Assembly (NCBI GenBank): GCA_937967615.1
Contig: CALCMJ010000025.1
Span: 1-63,050 of the forward strand
Origin: an uncultured Saprospiraceae bacterium
GTDB lineage: Bacteria > Bacteroidota > Bacteroidia > Chitinophagales > Saprospiraceae
Length of the DNA: 63,050 bases
Direction: 5' to 3'
Shown: piece after piece, positions 54,799-63,050 of the stretch
Numbering within the stretch: position 1 is the stretch's first letter
How the letters are laid out: each line of letters starts with the position of its first letter
Made by a program: the position numbers and the translations under genes
Notes under the pieces: model-generated
Database searches by the model: none
What the model saw: the letters and a program-made list of their open reading frames with translations, nothing else
Told to the model about the DNA's origin: nothing

Positions 54799-56747
54799 TG
54801 AAATTATTAATACAACTCACTCTCCTACTTTTCTTGAACCAACTCAGTGCGCAGTTATATCATGAATCTTATGACTGGGAGGATAAATTAGACATCAGTT
54901 CTTATCAGACTATAGATACCAGTGATATTATTACTTTTAAAGATGCCTATACTATAGAATACGGTTTCGAAGGTGAAAATCTATTTGAGTATAGACTAAC
55001 GCATAAGATTCATTGGGTAAACTCTGACGATAAAATTGAAGAGAATAATAAAATTTACTTGCCTATTAATTATACTTCTGAACTCTTGACGAGTAAAGCA
55101 CGAGTAATCAGTCCTTCAAATGAAGTACAAACACTGGATGAATCCATGATCCTTACAGCAAAGGATGATGAGCAAAATCAAAGTTATAGTTACTTTGCTC
55201 TTGAAGGCCTTGAGATAGGTAGCTTTATTGAATACTTCTACATCACAAAAAACCAACCGCTTTACAAAGGTCGGAAAATCAGTTTTCAAGATGACAAGTT
55301 AAAAAAGAATGTATCCTTTAAGCTGTTTACTCCAGACCACCTAACTTTCGCCTTCCGTTCTTATAACGGATTTCCTGAACTCCGTCTTGACACCTCATAC
55401 GCAGACAAAAATGCTTGGGTGGTAGATGTAGAAAGCCTACCCGCAGCAAAAAAAGAAAGAGAATCCGCACACTTTGCTAACAGACAATATTTTGTCTACA
55501 AGCTTGATAAAAATAGTGCCAATAATACAAGCAATATTATCTCATATAATAGTCAAGCCAAGTTATTCTACGAACACCTATTTATTGATCTTGATAAAAA
55601 GCAGAAAAAAAACATTGGTAAGTTTCTAAAGGAAATAAATATTCCCAAGAATGCAGATAAAGAAACCAAGATTAGGAAAGTAGAAAATTATCTAAAGAAA
55701 AATATCTATTTGACGAAGATCTCCGATGATAACATGGGAGATCTTGAATATATTATTAAAAACAAAACAGCAAACGATGTAGGACTGCTACGTTTATTTC
55801 TTGCAACAAGTAAAAGTTTAGACATCAAAACTGAAGTTATATTGACTAGCAATAGATTCAATACAAAGTTTGATCCTGAATTTGAAGCAAATAATTTCCT
55901 AGAAGAATATTTACTCTACTTTCCTGAGGTTGACAAATACACAAACCTTTCACGTCCTGATGCAAGGCTAGGCTATCCTCCTAATGAGTATTCCAATAAT
56001 TATGGTCTTTTCGTAAAAGAAATAAGTGTGGGCAATCTCACAAGCGGAATAGGAAAAGTGAAGTTTATTCCATCACTTGAAGATACATGTTCCCTGGATA
56101 TCATGGAGTTTACCGTGAAATTTGACCCAGAAGATTATAACAATCTAGACATCTACCATAAACGCTCACTTGGTGGTTATAAAGCAAGTTTCCATAGTTA
56201 TTTAGACTACATGAATGAAGAGGAAAAGACAAACTTGTTTCAATCTATAATCCAGTCAATGAACGAAAATGTGGAGGTAAAAAACCTAGAAGTTGAAAAC
56301 GATAAAACAGATCTCTATGGTGTTCTTCCTCTAGTAATAAGTGCAGATGTAGAAACTGATCTATTTGTAGACAAGGTTGGAAATAAATATCTTTTCAAAA
56401 TAGGTGAATTAATAGGTCGCCAAGTTGAAATGTATTCTGACTCACTAAGAACTCAGGGTGTAGAATTAGACTACAGGAAAAAATACTTACGTACCATCAC
56501 TGTCCATTTGCCTGAGAATACAACTGTAAAAGGTTTAGAAAGTATTAACATCCAAAAGTTTTTAGATAAAGACGGAAAACGTGTACTGGAGTTTCATTCA
56601 CACTACGAACTGAAAGACAATATTCTAACTGTTTACGCTGACGAATATTACAACGCTATAGAATTACCCTTGGAAGATTTTGAAGCTTATAGAGAAGTGA
56701 TCAATGCGGCGGCGAATTTTAATAAGGTTGTTTTGTTGATTGAGTGA
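54798..56747 (+). CDS. DUF3857/transglutaminase-like protein with degenerate active site
   Basis: The 649-residue exported protein (signal cut near QLSAQ) resembles the preceding protein in layout: DUF3857 domain with FEYRLTHKIHWVN, core, and C-terminal sheet with YLRTITVHLPENTTV. At the catalytic Cys position it reads ANDVGLLR (Val328), and the His and Asp blocks are not recognisable (NNFLEEYLLYFPEV). It is therefore a probable pseudoenzyme. It starts on the TAATG of its intact paralogue. The same intact/degenerate order is seen in the leftward operon (47182, then 45194). Confidence 0.83.
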   Translation: MKLLIQLTLLLFLNQLSAQLYHESYDWEDKLDISSYQTIDTSDIITFKDAYTIEYGFEGENLFEYRLTHKIHWVNSDDKIEENNKIYLPINYTSELLTSKARVISPSNEVQTLDESMILTAKDDEQNQSYSYFALEGLEIGSFIEYFYITKNQPLYKGRKISFQDDKLKKNVSFKLFTPDHLTFAFRSYNGFPELRLDTSYADKNAWVVDVESLPAAKKERESAHFANRQYFVYKLDKNSANNTSNIISYNSQAKLFYEHLFIDLDKKQKKNIGKFLKEINIPKNADKETKIRKVENYLKKNIYLTKISDDNMGDLEYIIKNKTANDVGLLRLFLATSKSLDIKTEVILTSNRFNTKFDPEFEANNFLEEYLLYFPEVDKYTNLSRPDARLGYPPNEYSNNYGLFVKEISVGNLTSGIGKVKFIPSLEDTCSLDIMEFTVKFDPEDYNNLDIYHKRSLGGYKASFHSYLDYMNEEEKTNLFQSIIQSMNENVEVKNLEVENDKTDLYGVLPLVISADVETDLFVDKVGNKYLFKIGELIGRQVEMYSDSLRTQGVELDYRKKYLRTITVHLPENTTVKGLESINIQKFLDKDGKRVLEFHSHYELKDNILTVYADEYYNAIELPLEDFEAYREVINAAANFNKVVLLIE

Positions 56748-56807
56748 TATTGTTCGAGCGAATTGAATTTAACTTTAACGCCATAAATTAAAACCGCTTT
56801 TCTTACT

Positions 56808-56815
56808 TATCTTTG
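56808..56815 (+). promoter_or_regulatory. -7 element upstream of the methyltransferase gene
   Basis: TATCTTTG is a full TAnnTTTG match. It covers the GTG at 56815, which would otherwise be the longest start, so translation probably begins at 56830 or 56875 instead. No -33 TTG was found at the right distance. Confidence 0.4.
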
Positions 56816-56874
56816 TGAGGACAATAAAGATGAACAAAGTGTTTTCTCTTTCCATTTCTCAATTAACATTAATT

Positions 56875-57906
56875 ATGAGCCATCTCAGAAAACTATTAGA
56901 AAAATATTATAATGCTCCAGAAATCTACCAAGCTGGGAGGTATTGGAAAACATATGAGCAACAAATAATTCAAGAAATAGAAAGCGCCGACATCAATCAA
57001 CTGAGAAGTGGCGATTATCCAATTTTTGGCACCTTTGGGTTTACGGAATCCGTATATAATTATCATCCAAAAATGCCTATCCATCAAAAAGTAGCAAGAA
57101 AAATAATAAGAAAACTTTTCGTTACAAACAGAGCGATTTTACCCTATTCATTGAAGTTAGAAGACATTCGGGAAATGGCTTATAATTATTGTGTTATTAA
57201 TGGAGAATTAGCCAATTTTAAATCTATTTCAGAAATAGAGACAAGCACGTTTGGGAATCCCGCAGATTTATTTGAAATAAATGGTAAAAAGTATACCATG
57301 CAATTTCTGAACTTTTATATAAGACTCTGTTTCGCCCAAAAACACATGAAGCTTCAAGGGAATGAAACCATTGTCGAACTTGGTTCAGGTTCAGGTTTTC
57401 AAACTGCAGTAATGAAAAAGGTCTTTCCGGATTTGACTATCCTATGTTTTGATCTACCCCATCCACTCTTCTTGTGTGAGCACTATTTGTCAGAATCACT
57501 TGGAGAAGGTAACATAGTGAAATCAACAAAGACCATTGATTGGACGAATTTATCTGGTCTAGAAAAAGGAAAGGTGACCATGTTAGGCAACTGGCAATTT
57601 CCATTGCTTGAGAATTTAAAATTCGATATCTTCTGGAATGCAGCAAGCTTTGGCGAGATGGAACCTCATATTGTAAAAAACTATTTGAGCTTTGTAACAA
57701 ACTCTTGTAAACATATTTATCTCTTACAAGCGAGAAAGGGAAAAGAAAGTACACAGTCTTCAGGTGTGGTTACCCCTATTACATTTGATGATTACAATAA
57801 GATGTTGAACATGTTTAGCTTAATAAAAGAAACTGATGCCCATGAAGCCCATCGTAAAATGTCTCAAAGTGGAGGATATTTCCAAGCTGTATGGAGCAGG
57901 AAGTAA
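56875..57906 (+). CDS. Putative sugar O-methyltransferase (SAM-dependent)
   Basis: The 343-residue product has a helical N-terminal half (KLLEKYYNAPEIYQAG, REMAYNYCVINGE) and a Rossmann methyltransferase domain whose SAM loop is IVELGSGSGFQTAV (near residue 167). CFDLPHPLFL (acidic strand 2), MLGNWQFP and WNAASFGEM follow. The mix of an N-terminal helical region and this core resembles the putative sugar O-methyltransferase family found in surface-glycan clusters. No glycosyltransferase lies next to it here, so the substrate is open. A -7 element at 56808 argues against the GTG start at 56815; 56830 is a possible alternative start that adds 15 residues. Confidence 0.72.
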   Translation: MSHLRKLLEKYYNAPEIYQAGRYWKTYEQQIIQEIESADINQLRSGDYPIFGTFGFTESVYNYHPKMPIHQKVARKIIRKLFVTNRAILPYSLKLEDIREMAYNYCVINGELANFKSISEIETSTFGNPADLFEINGKKYTMQFLNFYIRLCFAQKHMKLQGNETIVELGSGSGFQTAVMKKVFPDLTILCFDLPHPLFLCEHYLSESLGEGNIVKSTKTIDWTNLSGLEKGKVTMLGNWQFPLLENLKFDIFWNAASFGEMEPHIVKNYLSFVTNSCKHIYLLQARKGKESTQSSGVVTPITFDDYNKMLNMFSLIKETDAHEAHRKMSQSGGYFQAVWSRK

Positions 57907-57952
57907 GCAAAGAAAGTAGGTAATTAAAATTTAACAAGTATAAAAAAAAATT

Positions 57953-60424
57953 ATGAAGACTGCCCTATATTCTATTTTATTCGCTATAAGTATATCTTCA
58001 GGTTTAAATGCACAATGCTCTCTCTTAACTTTTGATGGAGTAAACGACCACGTGGATGTGGGTACCGTTGTAGGCAACGGAGTGCGTACTATTGAGATGT
58101 GGTTTAAGCTAGATCAGCCTATTGACCCTACATTAAGTAATTTTGTAACATTAGTAGGAAGAGAAATCAGTATTTCTAGTAACATAGGTGAATTTAATCT
58201 TGCCTTTCAGGCTGACTTCCAACCCTTTCCAGGTACATTAAGATTTGATCTCGATTGTCTTACACCCAATCGTGCCGTATACTCAGATAACACATCATGG
58301 AATGCAAATCAATGGTATCATGTAGCAGCTGTTTCACATCCTGTTGATGGAATGATGATTTTCATTGATGGCGTTAAGCAAATAAGTACACACCCATATA
58401 CTGGTGCAACAGCAAATTCTACAGCGCTTACTGCAATAGGTTGCTGGGGTGATCTTTATGCAAGATATTTTTATGGAAGTATTGATGATGTACGGTTTTC
58501 AACAGATGCCTTATACAGTACTGACTTTACACCGCCCTGTCCCGACATCGCAGCTGACCCATCTACAATTGGACTATGGAACTTCAACGCAGCATCAGGT
58601 GGTACTGCAATTGATTCCAGCTCAAATGGCTATGATGGTGAAATTAATGGACCAGTTTGGGATACAGGAGAGATCTGCAGTTGCAGTGTAGATTGCTTAC
58701 AAGAAATTTCTGCAGGTGATGACTCAGTGCTAAATTGTTTATCACCCTCTGTTATTCTCAGCTCAACAAGTAGTGAAGAAGGTATGATTGTGTGGACTGA
58801 TAATAACGGAAACATTATTTCTAATTCTGAAGATGTAGAGATTAGCATTCCTGGAGTTTATACTCTTCAAATAGAGTTTGCTGATGGATGTGTATTTACA
58901 GACGAAGTGGAAGTTACAAGCGATTTTGATGTTCCTAATTCTGACATTATAGTCTTCAATGGAATCACAACAATAGACTGTGATAATACTGAAATTAATA
59001 TCAGCGCAGAAAACGTGCAGGATGTCACATATAACTGGATAACACCCGACGGAAATTTTTCAACTAATTTTGTAAACATTTCAACCGCCGGTATTGTCAC
59101 TTTAGAAGTTGTTGATATTTCCAGCGGTTGTATTTCCTCAAGCACTTTAGAAATTACGGACAATTCCGAATTACCAAATGCTCAGATTGCAACTCCTGAC
59201 ACATTGACTTGCGATCTTACAGAAATTACGCTCGATGGTAGCTTATCTGATTCAGGACCAGAGTACACTTATCAATGGTTAGATGAAAACATGCAAATCA
59301 TTGTAGGTGCAACAAATGCGACTTTATTGATAGACATGGGAGGTAATTATTTTTTACAAGTCTTGAACGAAACTAGTATGTGCGAATCCCTTACACAAGT
59401 TGAAGTAATCAGCAATTTTGGGAATTTAATAAGCAATGCAGGTTCTGACATGACGCTCAATTGTATAAATAATTCAATGGTAAATTTAGACGGAACAAAT
59501 TCCAGTTCAGGGGCTGACATAAGCTATAATTGGATTGATCAAGATGGCAACTCTATAGGAAATAGTAGTACGCAACTCGTTACATCAACGGGCATATATA
59601 CATTGATAGTAACTGATATTCAAAATGCTTGTACGGCCCAAAATATGGTTGTTGTTAACGAAGACCTAGATGTTCCTAATTCTAATATTATTGCTAATAA
59701 TGGAACTTTTACAATTGATTGTGACAACTCAGAAATTAATTTGAGTGTAGAGAATACTCAGAATGTATCTTACAGTTGGACCAGCTCTCAAGGGAACTTT
59801 ACAACAAATAATATTAACGTATCCTCTGCTGGTACTATTACTCTTGAAGTCATTGATGATTCAAGTGGATGTTCTTCCATGAGTACAATTGATATCTTTG
59901 ATAATTCTGGAATTTCTGATACCACAACTTTAGAGACCACCATATGTCCAAGTGAATCTGTTTTTATCTCAGGTGTTGAATATACAGAGTCGGGAACATA
60001 TTTGCAAAATCTCACTACCGTAGGAGGATGTGACAGTACATTAATAATATTAATAGCCAATGATTCGGATTGTGTAAATTGCGATTTCACAGATGCTGAT
60101 AATCTTAATACAAATATTAATATCACAAAGCTCATCTCAAACAACTTCAATATTAACATAAACAATCAGCCAGGTTTAGAAACAAATAAAAAAGTTCTAC
60201 TAGAAATTATTCAGATTTTTTTACAAGAAGAATATATTCAGGAAAAAAAAGGAATTCTAAATGCCTTGCACGAAAAGAAAAAATTAGATAAGAATCTCAT
60301 TTCAAAATATCCGTTATCACCTTTGGATAGTGAGGAAATACGAGAAAAACTTTTAGAGTCTTTGGAAATTATAAATAGTTTAAAACCAGGCCGTTCCTTC
60401 AGCTTTTGGATAAACATTCAATAA
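57953..60424 (+). CDS. LamG-domain surface protein with Ig-like repeats and atypical C-terminus
   Basis: The 823-residue product has a signal peptide (cut near GLNAQC) and a LamG/concanavalin-like domain (about 22-190; LTFDGVNDHVDVG, WYHVAAVSHPVDGMMIFIDG, YFYGSIDDVRF). Several Cys-paired Ig-like modules follow (about 245-640, two of them near copies: VTYNWITPDGNF and VSYSWTSSQGNF), then a module CPSESVFISGVEYTESGTY shared with the 61006 protein. It should end in a T9SS domain but instead has about 110 residues of charged helix (GILNALHEKKKLDKNL) ending SFWINIQ. No sorting domain is recognisable in any frame just downstream. The 3' end may have been replaced. Confidence 0.82.
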   Translation: MKTALYSILFAISISSGLNAQCSLLTFDGVNDHVDVGTVVGNGVRTIEMWFKLDQPIDPTLSNFVTLVGREISISSNIGEFNLAFQADFQPFPGTLRFDLDCLTPNRAVYSDNTSWNANQWYHVAAVSHPVDGMMIFIDGVKQISTHPYTGATANSTALTAIGCWGDLYARYFYGSIDDVRFSTDALYSTDFTPPCPDIAADPSTIGLWNFNAASGGTAIDSSSNGYDGEINGPVWDTGEICSCSVDCLQEISAGDDSVLNCLSPSVILSSTSSEEGMIVWTDNNGNIISNSEDVEISIPGVYTLQIEFADGCVFTDEVEVTSDFDVPNSDIIVFNGITTIDCDNTEINISAENVQDVTYNWITPDGNFSTNFVNISTAGIVTLEVVDISSGCISSSTLEITDNSELPNAQIATPDTLTCDLTEITLDGSLSDSGPEYTYQWLDENMQIIVGATNATLLIDMGGNYFLQVLNETSMCESLTQVEVISNFGNLISNAGSDMTLNCINNSMVNLDGTNSSSGADISYNWIDQDGNSIGNSSTQLVTSTGIYTLIVTDIQNACTAQNMVVVNEDLDVPNSNIIANNGTFTIDCDNSEINLSVENTQNVSYSWTSSQGNFTTNNINVSSAGTITLEVIDDSSGCSSMSTIDIFDNSGISDTTTLETTICPSESVFISGVEYTESGTYLQNLTTVGGCDSTLIILIANDSDCVNCDFTDADNLNTNINITKLISNNFNININNQPGLETNKKVLLEIIQIFLQEEYIQEKKGILNALHEKKKLDKNLISKYPLSPLDSEEIREKLLESLEIINSLKPGRSFSFWINIQ

Positions 60425-60564
60425 TATAATTTTAGCATATTACATCTACGCATAAGGCCGTATGTTTGAAAAGAGGAATAGATTTCAGAATATTTAAATT
60501 GGAATATTCTAAATAATTTAAAAATCACTTAAAATATTTTTAATCACTTTATTCTATATTCCCG

Positions 60565-60625
60565 CTAATAGATTTTATATAAACACCTTCTTGCGGGTGC
60601 AAGGTGTTTACATAAAATCTATTGG
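60565..60625. repeat. Long imperfect inverted repeat, arms about 25 bp
   Basis: Arms 60565-60589 and 60601-60625 pair almost completely around an 11-base loop. The inner 21 bp differ at one position (an A/G change that still allows a wobble pair), and the outer part adds two A-T pairs, a G-T wobble and a C-G pair. No T tract adjoins it on either strand, so it is not an ordinary terminator. Confidence 0.8.
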
Positions 60626-60719
60626 GTTGAGGAAAAAAATATCCTGTTTTATTTGTTTTTTCACATAGAAGGGATAGTAAGGGCACCGTAGGTGGTCCAA
60701 AGGACGGAACCCCTGGAAA

Positions 60720-60760
60720 GCATACCTTCTCTATTGCCTTTGGCAATAGAGAAGGTATGC
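60720..60760. repeat. Perfect 19-bp inverted repeat with 3-base loop
   Basis: Arms 60720-60738 and 60742-60760 are exact reverse complements separated by TTT. A perfect 19-bp stem is far beyond chance expectation in a spacer of this size. Neither side has a T tract, so termination is unlikely; a REP-like element, cruciform or structured RNA is more probable. Confidence 0.85.
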
Positions 60761-61005
60761 CCCTTATGAGAATGAAAAAACTTCTCCAGTCCACAGAAAT
60801 TATCAACTCCTCCTCATAATAGAAACTCACAAAAATTTGAAATTTGTAATACATTAAACCAAGTACTTACATATCATGGACTTTTCCGAGAACAAGGGTC
60901 TTTATGTTCATGATTTATAAAAACAAAAATCTGCGTTTTACTTCTTATACCCCTCAAGCGCTCACAATACAGCCACTTTTAGAATTAAGATTAAACGAAC
61001 TCAAC

Positions 61006-62736
61006 ATGAAAAAATTTATACTATTATCAGTCATTACAATTATCAGTGGGATTTCATTAGCCGCACAAAATTCACTGAACGATAAATTAGTTGCCTACTA
61101 TCCGTTTTGTGGAAACCTAGAGGATAAGTCAGGAAATGAGAATCATGGTGTTGCCCATGGCGGCCACCTAGCTGAGGACTTTAATGCAAACGCAAATTCT
61201 GCTTATTACTTTAATGGCATTGACGACATGATTAAAATAAACGACTCTGAACACTTGTATCTAAGCGGTGACTTTACCCTTTCTGCTTGGGTTTATCCAC
61301 TAGAAAGAAAAACACAGATGATTGTAAGAAAAGGATCACATGTGAATGGTGCATATACCACTCCTTATGCTCTTGCGTTTAGCCAAACCAATGATGTGAT
61401 TTTTAGCATGTATAATGGAACTGAACTTGTACAAGCTAGACATCATGGATATAACCTAAATACTTGGACATTAGTAACAGGTGTATTTAAGGATGGATTT
61501 ATGTTTTTATATGTCAATGGGGTTCTTGTGGCAAACAAAGAATTGAGAGGAATAGTAATAGATGACCCCCAAGCTTTACTTATAGGAACTAGACTCCAAT
61601 TACCGTCAAGTACATTTAAGGGTCGCATTGATGAAGTGCGCATCTGGGATCGTGGTCTAATGGATGAAGAAATCGAGGAGCTATACACCATGGATTATAA
61701 TAACCTTCCTGCACTCACCACTATTGAAGCCACACTTTGCGGTGATCAAACTTTAGAAATATATGGCCTAGAAATTAATGAAGAAGGAACGTACTTTCAA
61801 ACAATTAGTACACCTGGCAGTTGCTCAGAAGGAACTGTTGAAATACGCGTTGTTAAGTATGCTAACCCTATGGCTAAAGAAGTTACACTCGATTGTACAA
61901 ACACGCTTAATATTGATACACAAGATTTTGATATCAGATGGAGTGACGGCCAATCAGGAAACAACTATCATTGCGCGGAATCAGGATGGTATTTCTATTC
62001 ATTAGATTTTCATAATGCATGTACCATTTCTGATTCCATTTATATAGAACTCACAAATGAAGCTCAATTGGATTTCCTCGGTGACGACATCATAAGCTGT
62101 GAACATGAAATAACAATAAGTTCGCCTCATGCAAACACAACATGGAGTACTGGCGAGACTGGTGCAAACATCACGATAGATGAAAACATGATAGTAACTG
62201 CCTCCTACCTAACAGAAGACGGTTGTATTATTGAGGATAACGTCAACGTTATTTTTGATCGTCCTTCAGAAGGTTTCTTAGGAGACGATATTGTATCCTG
62301 TGGACAGGTCAATATTATTACATCGCCATACCAAAACACCAGATGGCCAGATGGTTCTATTGGTTCAGAATATAAAGTTTCTGAAAGTACAGAAATAGAA
62401 GCAACCGCCATCAGCGATTCAGGATGTGAGCGTACTGACATAATATTTGTTGAAATGCTTACACCAATAGAAGTAAACATTCCAAATCTCATTTCAAGAT
62501 CTCAAGTCTCAACGAGCTGCTTCAATATTCTTTCAGATAATAATAACACTATAACCGCTCTCTCCCTTTCCATCTACGATCTTTCCGGACGAATGGTCTT
62601 TCAAACAAAAGACATTGACTACTGCTGGAATATTACAGATGTACTCGATGGCATGTATGTATACAATTTAGAGATGAGTTCTACGGCTTGCAATGGTGTA
62701 GAGTTTTTAACTGGGAAGATTACTGTTTTTGAGTAG
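61006..62736 (+). CDS. LamG-domain protein with T9SS-like C-terminus
   Basis: The 576-residue product, from the ATG at 61006 (the frame is open from 60904, but only this Met gives a signal peptide, cut near SLAAQ), has a LamG domain (about 25-225; KLVAYYPFCGNLEDKSGNEN, YYFNGIDDMIK, GRIDEVRIWDRGL). A module CGDQTLEIYGLEINEEGTY follows, then three short Cys-containing repeats (GDDIISCEHEITISSPHANT; GDDIVSCGQVNIITSPYQNT) and a C-terminal domain (LSIYDLSGRMVFQ, LDGMYVYNLEM, GKITVFE) of the T9SS type. Such proteins bind glycans or act as adhesins at the surface. It shares two module types with the upstream LamG gene. Confidence 0.83.
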   Translation: MKKFILLSVITIISGISLAAQNSLNDKLVAYYPFCGNLEDKSGNENHGVAHGGHLAEDFNANANSAYYFNGIDDMIKINDSEHLYLSGDFTLSAWVYPLERKTQMIVRKGSHVNGAYTTPYALAFSQTNDVIFSMYNGTELVQARHHGYNLNTWTLVTGVFKDGFMFLYVNGVLVANKELRGIVIDDPQALLIGTRLQLPSSTFKGRIDEVRIWDRGLMDEEIEELYTMDYNNLPALTTIEATLCGDQTLEIYGLEINEEGTYFQTISTPGSCSEGTVEIRVVKYANPMAKEVTLDCTNTLNIDTQDFDIRWSDGQSGNNYHCAESGWYFYSLDFHNACTISDSIYIELTNEAQLDFLGDDIISCEHEITISSPHANTTWSTGETGANITIDENMIVTASYLTEDGCIIEDNVNVIFDRPSEGFLGDDIVSCGQVNIITSPYQNTRWPDGSIGSEYKVSESTEIEATAISDSGCERTDIIFVEMLTPIEVNIPNLISRSQVSTSCFNILSDNNNTITALSLSIYDLSGRMVFQTKDIDYCWNITDVLDGMYVYNLEMSSTACNGVEFLTGKITVFE

Positions 62737-62758
62737 GGATAAGGTGAGAAGTTAGATC

Positions 62759-62773
62759 GCGCAGGGCGCTTTT
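62759..62773 (+). terminator. Weak candidate terminator after the second LamG gene
   Basis: GCGC at 62759-62762 and 62766-62769 could form a four-pair stem with a three-base loop, followed by TTTT. It is in the right place, 22 bp after the stop, but the stem is short. Confidence 0.28.
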
Positions 62774-62922
62774 AGATGTTAGATTTGTTTGTGGGAAAAG
62801 TGATCTGCATGAAACAGAATACAAGAGAGTCAATCTGAAACTAGAATAACGGATTGGCGATACCCAGCGTAGGCGTTAGCCTATGATGTGGTCATCGCTT
62901 GTTATAGGTCACCTTTATTTAT

Positions 62923-63050
62923 TTAAAGATCATCCTGAAGTTCTATATCTTTACGGGCTACCCATGTTAAGAAAGAAACAGAACCTTCTCCAAAATCAAT
63001 TATTCTATCTCTGTGAGTCATGAATCCTATTCCGTGCTCATTATCCCATT
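62923..63050 (-). CDS. C-terminal end of an unidentified protein (cut by the window edge)
   Basis: On the minus strand the frame from the right edge to the TAA at 62923-62925 gives 41 residues, including HGIGFMTHRDRIIDFG and SVSFLTWVARKDIEL. The composition is protein-like and open to the edge, so it is probably the 3' end of a real gene, but I do not recognise the family. It converges with the LamG gene across 186 bp that hold nothing else obvious. Confidence 0.55.
   Translation of the reverse strand, partial: WDNEHGIGFMTHRDRIIDFGEGSVSFLTWVARKDIELQDDL

Larger units (their letters stand above)
60425..61005. other. 580-bp spacer with two strong inverted repeats
   Basis: The spacer between the two LamG genes is richer in GC than its flanks between about 60560 and 60770 and contains two long hairpins (listed separately) and smaller ones such as GTCC-AAA-GGAC near 60700. 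A 101-residue minus-strand frame (60549-60854) spans it but has no signal, domain or start context, so I do not call it. The region may be a mobile repeat or a structured RNA. Confidence 0.5.

Noticed and set aside
60720..60760. Perfect hairpin as a rho-independent terminator
   Set aside because: No T tract on either strand after the stem.
60549..60854. 101-residue minus-strand frame over the two inverted repeats
   Set aside because: It spans both hairpins, whose stems dictate much of the sequence; no recognisable domain and no neighbour it could belong with.
1..63050. tRNA, rRNA, integrase or intact transposase genes
   Set aside because: None recognised on either strand; spacers are mostly short and AT-rich, and the only repeat-like spacers (2940-3600 and 60560-60770) encode nothing recognisable.

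Overview
The window looks like a piece of a low-GC Bacteroidota chromosome, probably close to the Saprospiria/Flavobacteriia (class-level placement is inference). The grounds are: several secreted proteins with type IX secretion (T9SS) C-terminal sorting domains; many lipoproteins with a Cys at the end of a short signal peptide; Bacteroidota-typical families (DUF5777, DUF5723, DUF3857/transglutaminase, SUMF1-like lipoprotein, Cys-rich RicT); a three-subunit sdhCAB; and -7 promoter elements of the form TAnnTTTG. No rRNA, tRNA, CRISPR array, integrase or intact transposase was seen.

Layout. 1-2932: sdhC-sdhA-sdhB (sdhB cut by the edge), minus strand. 2933-3647: about 700 bp without a convincing gene. 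3648-3974: small lipoprotein with a clear terminator. 4265-8668: minus-strand run gpx-holB-ricT-lpdA. 8874-9588: PTPS/QueD-like enzyme and a convergent small gene. 9811-12619: lipoprotein plus predicted beta-barrel. 12730-15695: MBL/beta-CASP hydrolase, a T9SS protein and a lipoprotein. 15715-18676: five-gene redox operon (two haem lipoproteins, OB-fold protein, YceI, DUF5777 barrel). 18807-23963: tight four-gene operon DUF4956 - HlyD-type adaptor - TolC-type channel - polyphosphate kinase. 24258-31832: a 2524-residue T9SS protein with eight cupredoxin-like domains and four PKD domains. 32129-34112: redoxin plus cytochrome/copper-monooxygenase-like protein, divergent from the giant gene. 34201-42453: DUF4349 lipoprotein, ThuA plus PVC-type haem protein, hydrolase-OsmC fusion, arylsulfotransferase. 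42574-45136: EreA/ChaN-like lipoprotein, a frameshifted SUMF1 lipoprotein, a small exported protein. 45194-56747: two divergent operons that together hold four DUF3857/transglutaminase-like proteins and one TPR/MORN-repeat protein. 56875-62736: methyltransferase and two LamG surface proteins separated by a hairpin-rich spacer. 62923-63050: end of an unidentified gene.

Candidates for undescribed biology. (1) The DUF4956-HlyD-TolC-PPK1 operon has the parts to make polyphosphate in the cytoplasm and move it, or a related polyanion, across both membranes. It carries no ABC, RND or MFS pump, so the DUF4956 membrane protein is the only inner-membrane component encoded. (2) The giant protein strings eight probable type-1 copper sites on one secreted chain. 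Three consecutive units repeat at exactly 864 bp, and one domain has Gln in place of the axial Met. (3) In each of the two transglutaminase operons one protein keeps the Cys-His-Asp triad and its partner has lost it, which suggests enzyme/pseudoenzyme pairs around a MORN-repeat protein. All functional proposals are inference from sequence and gene order.
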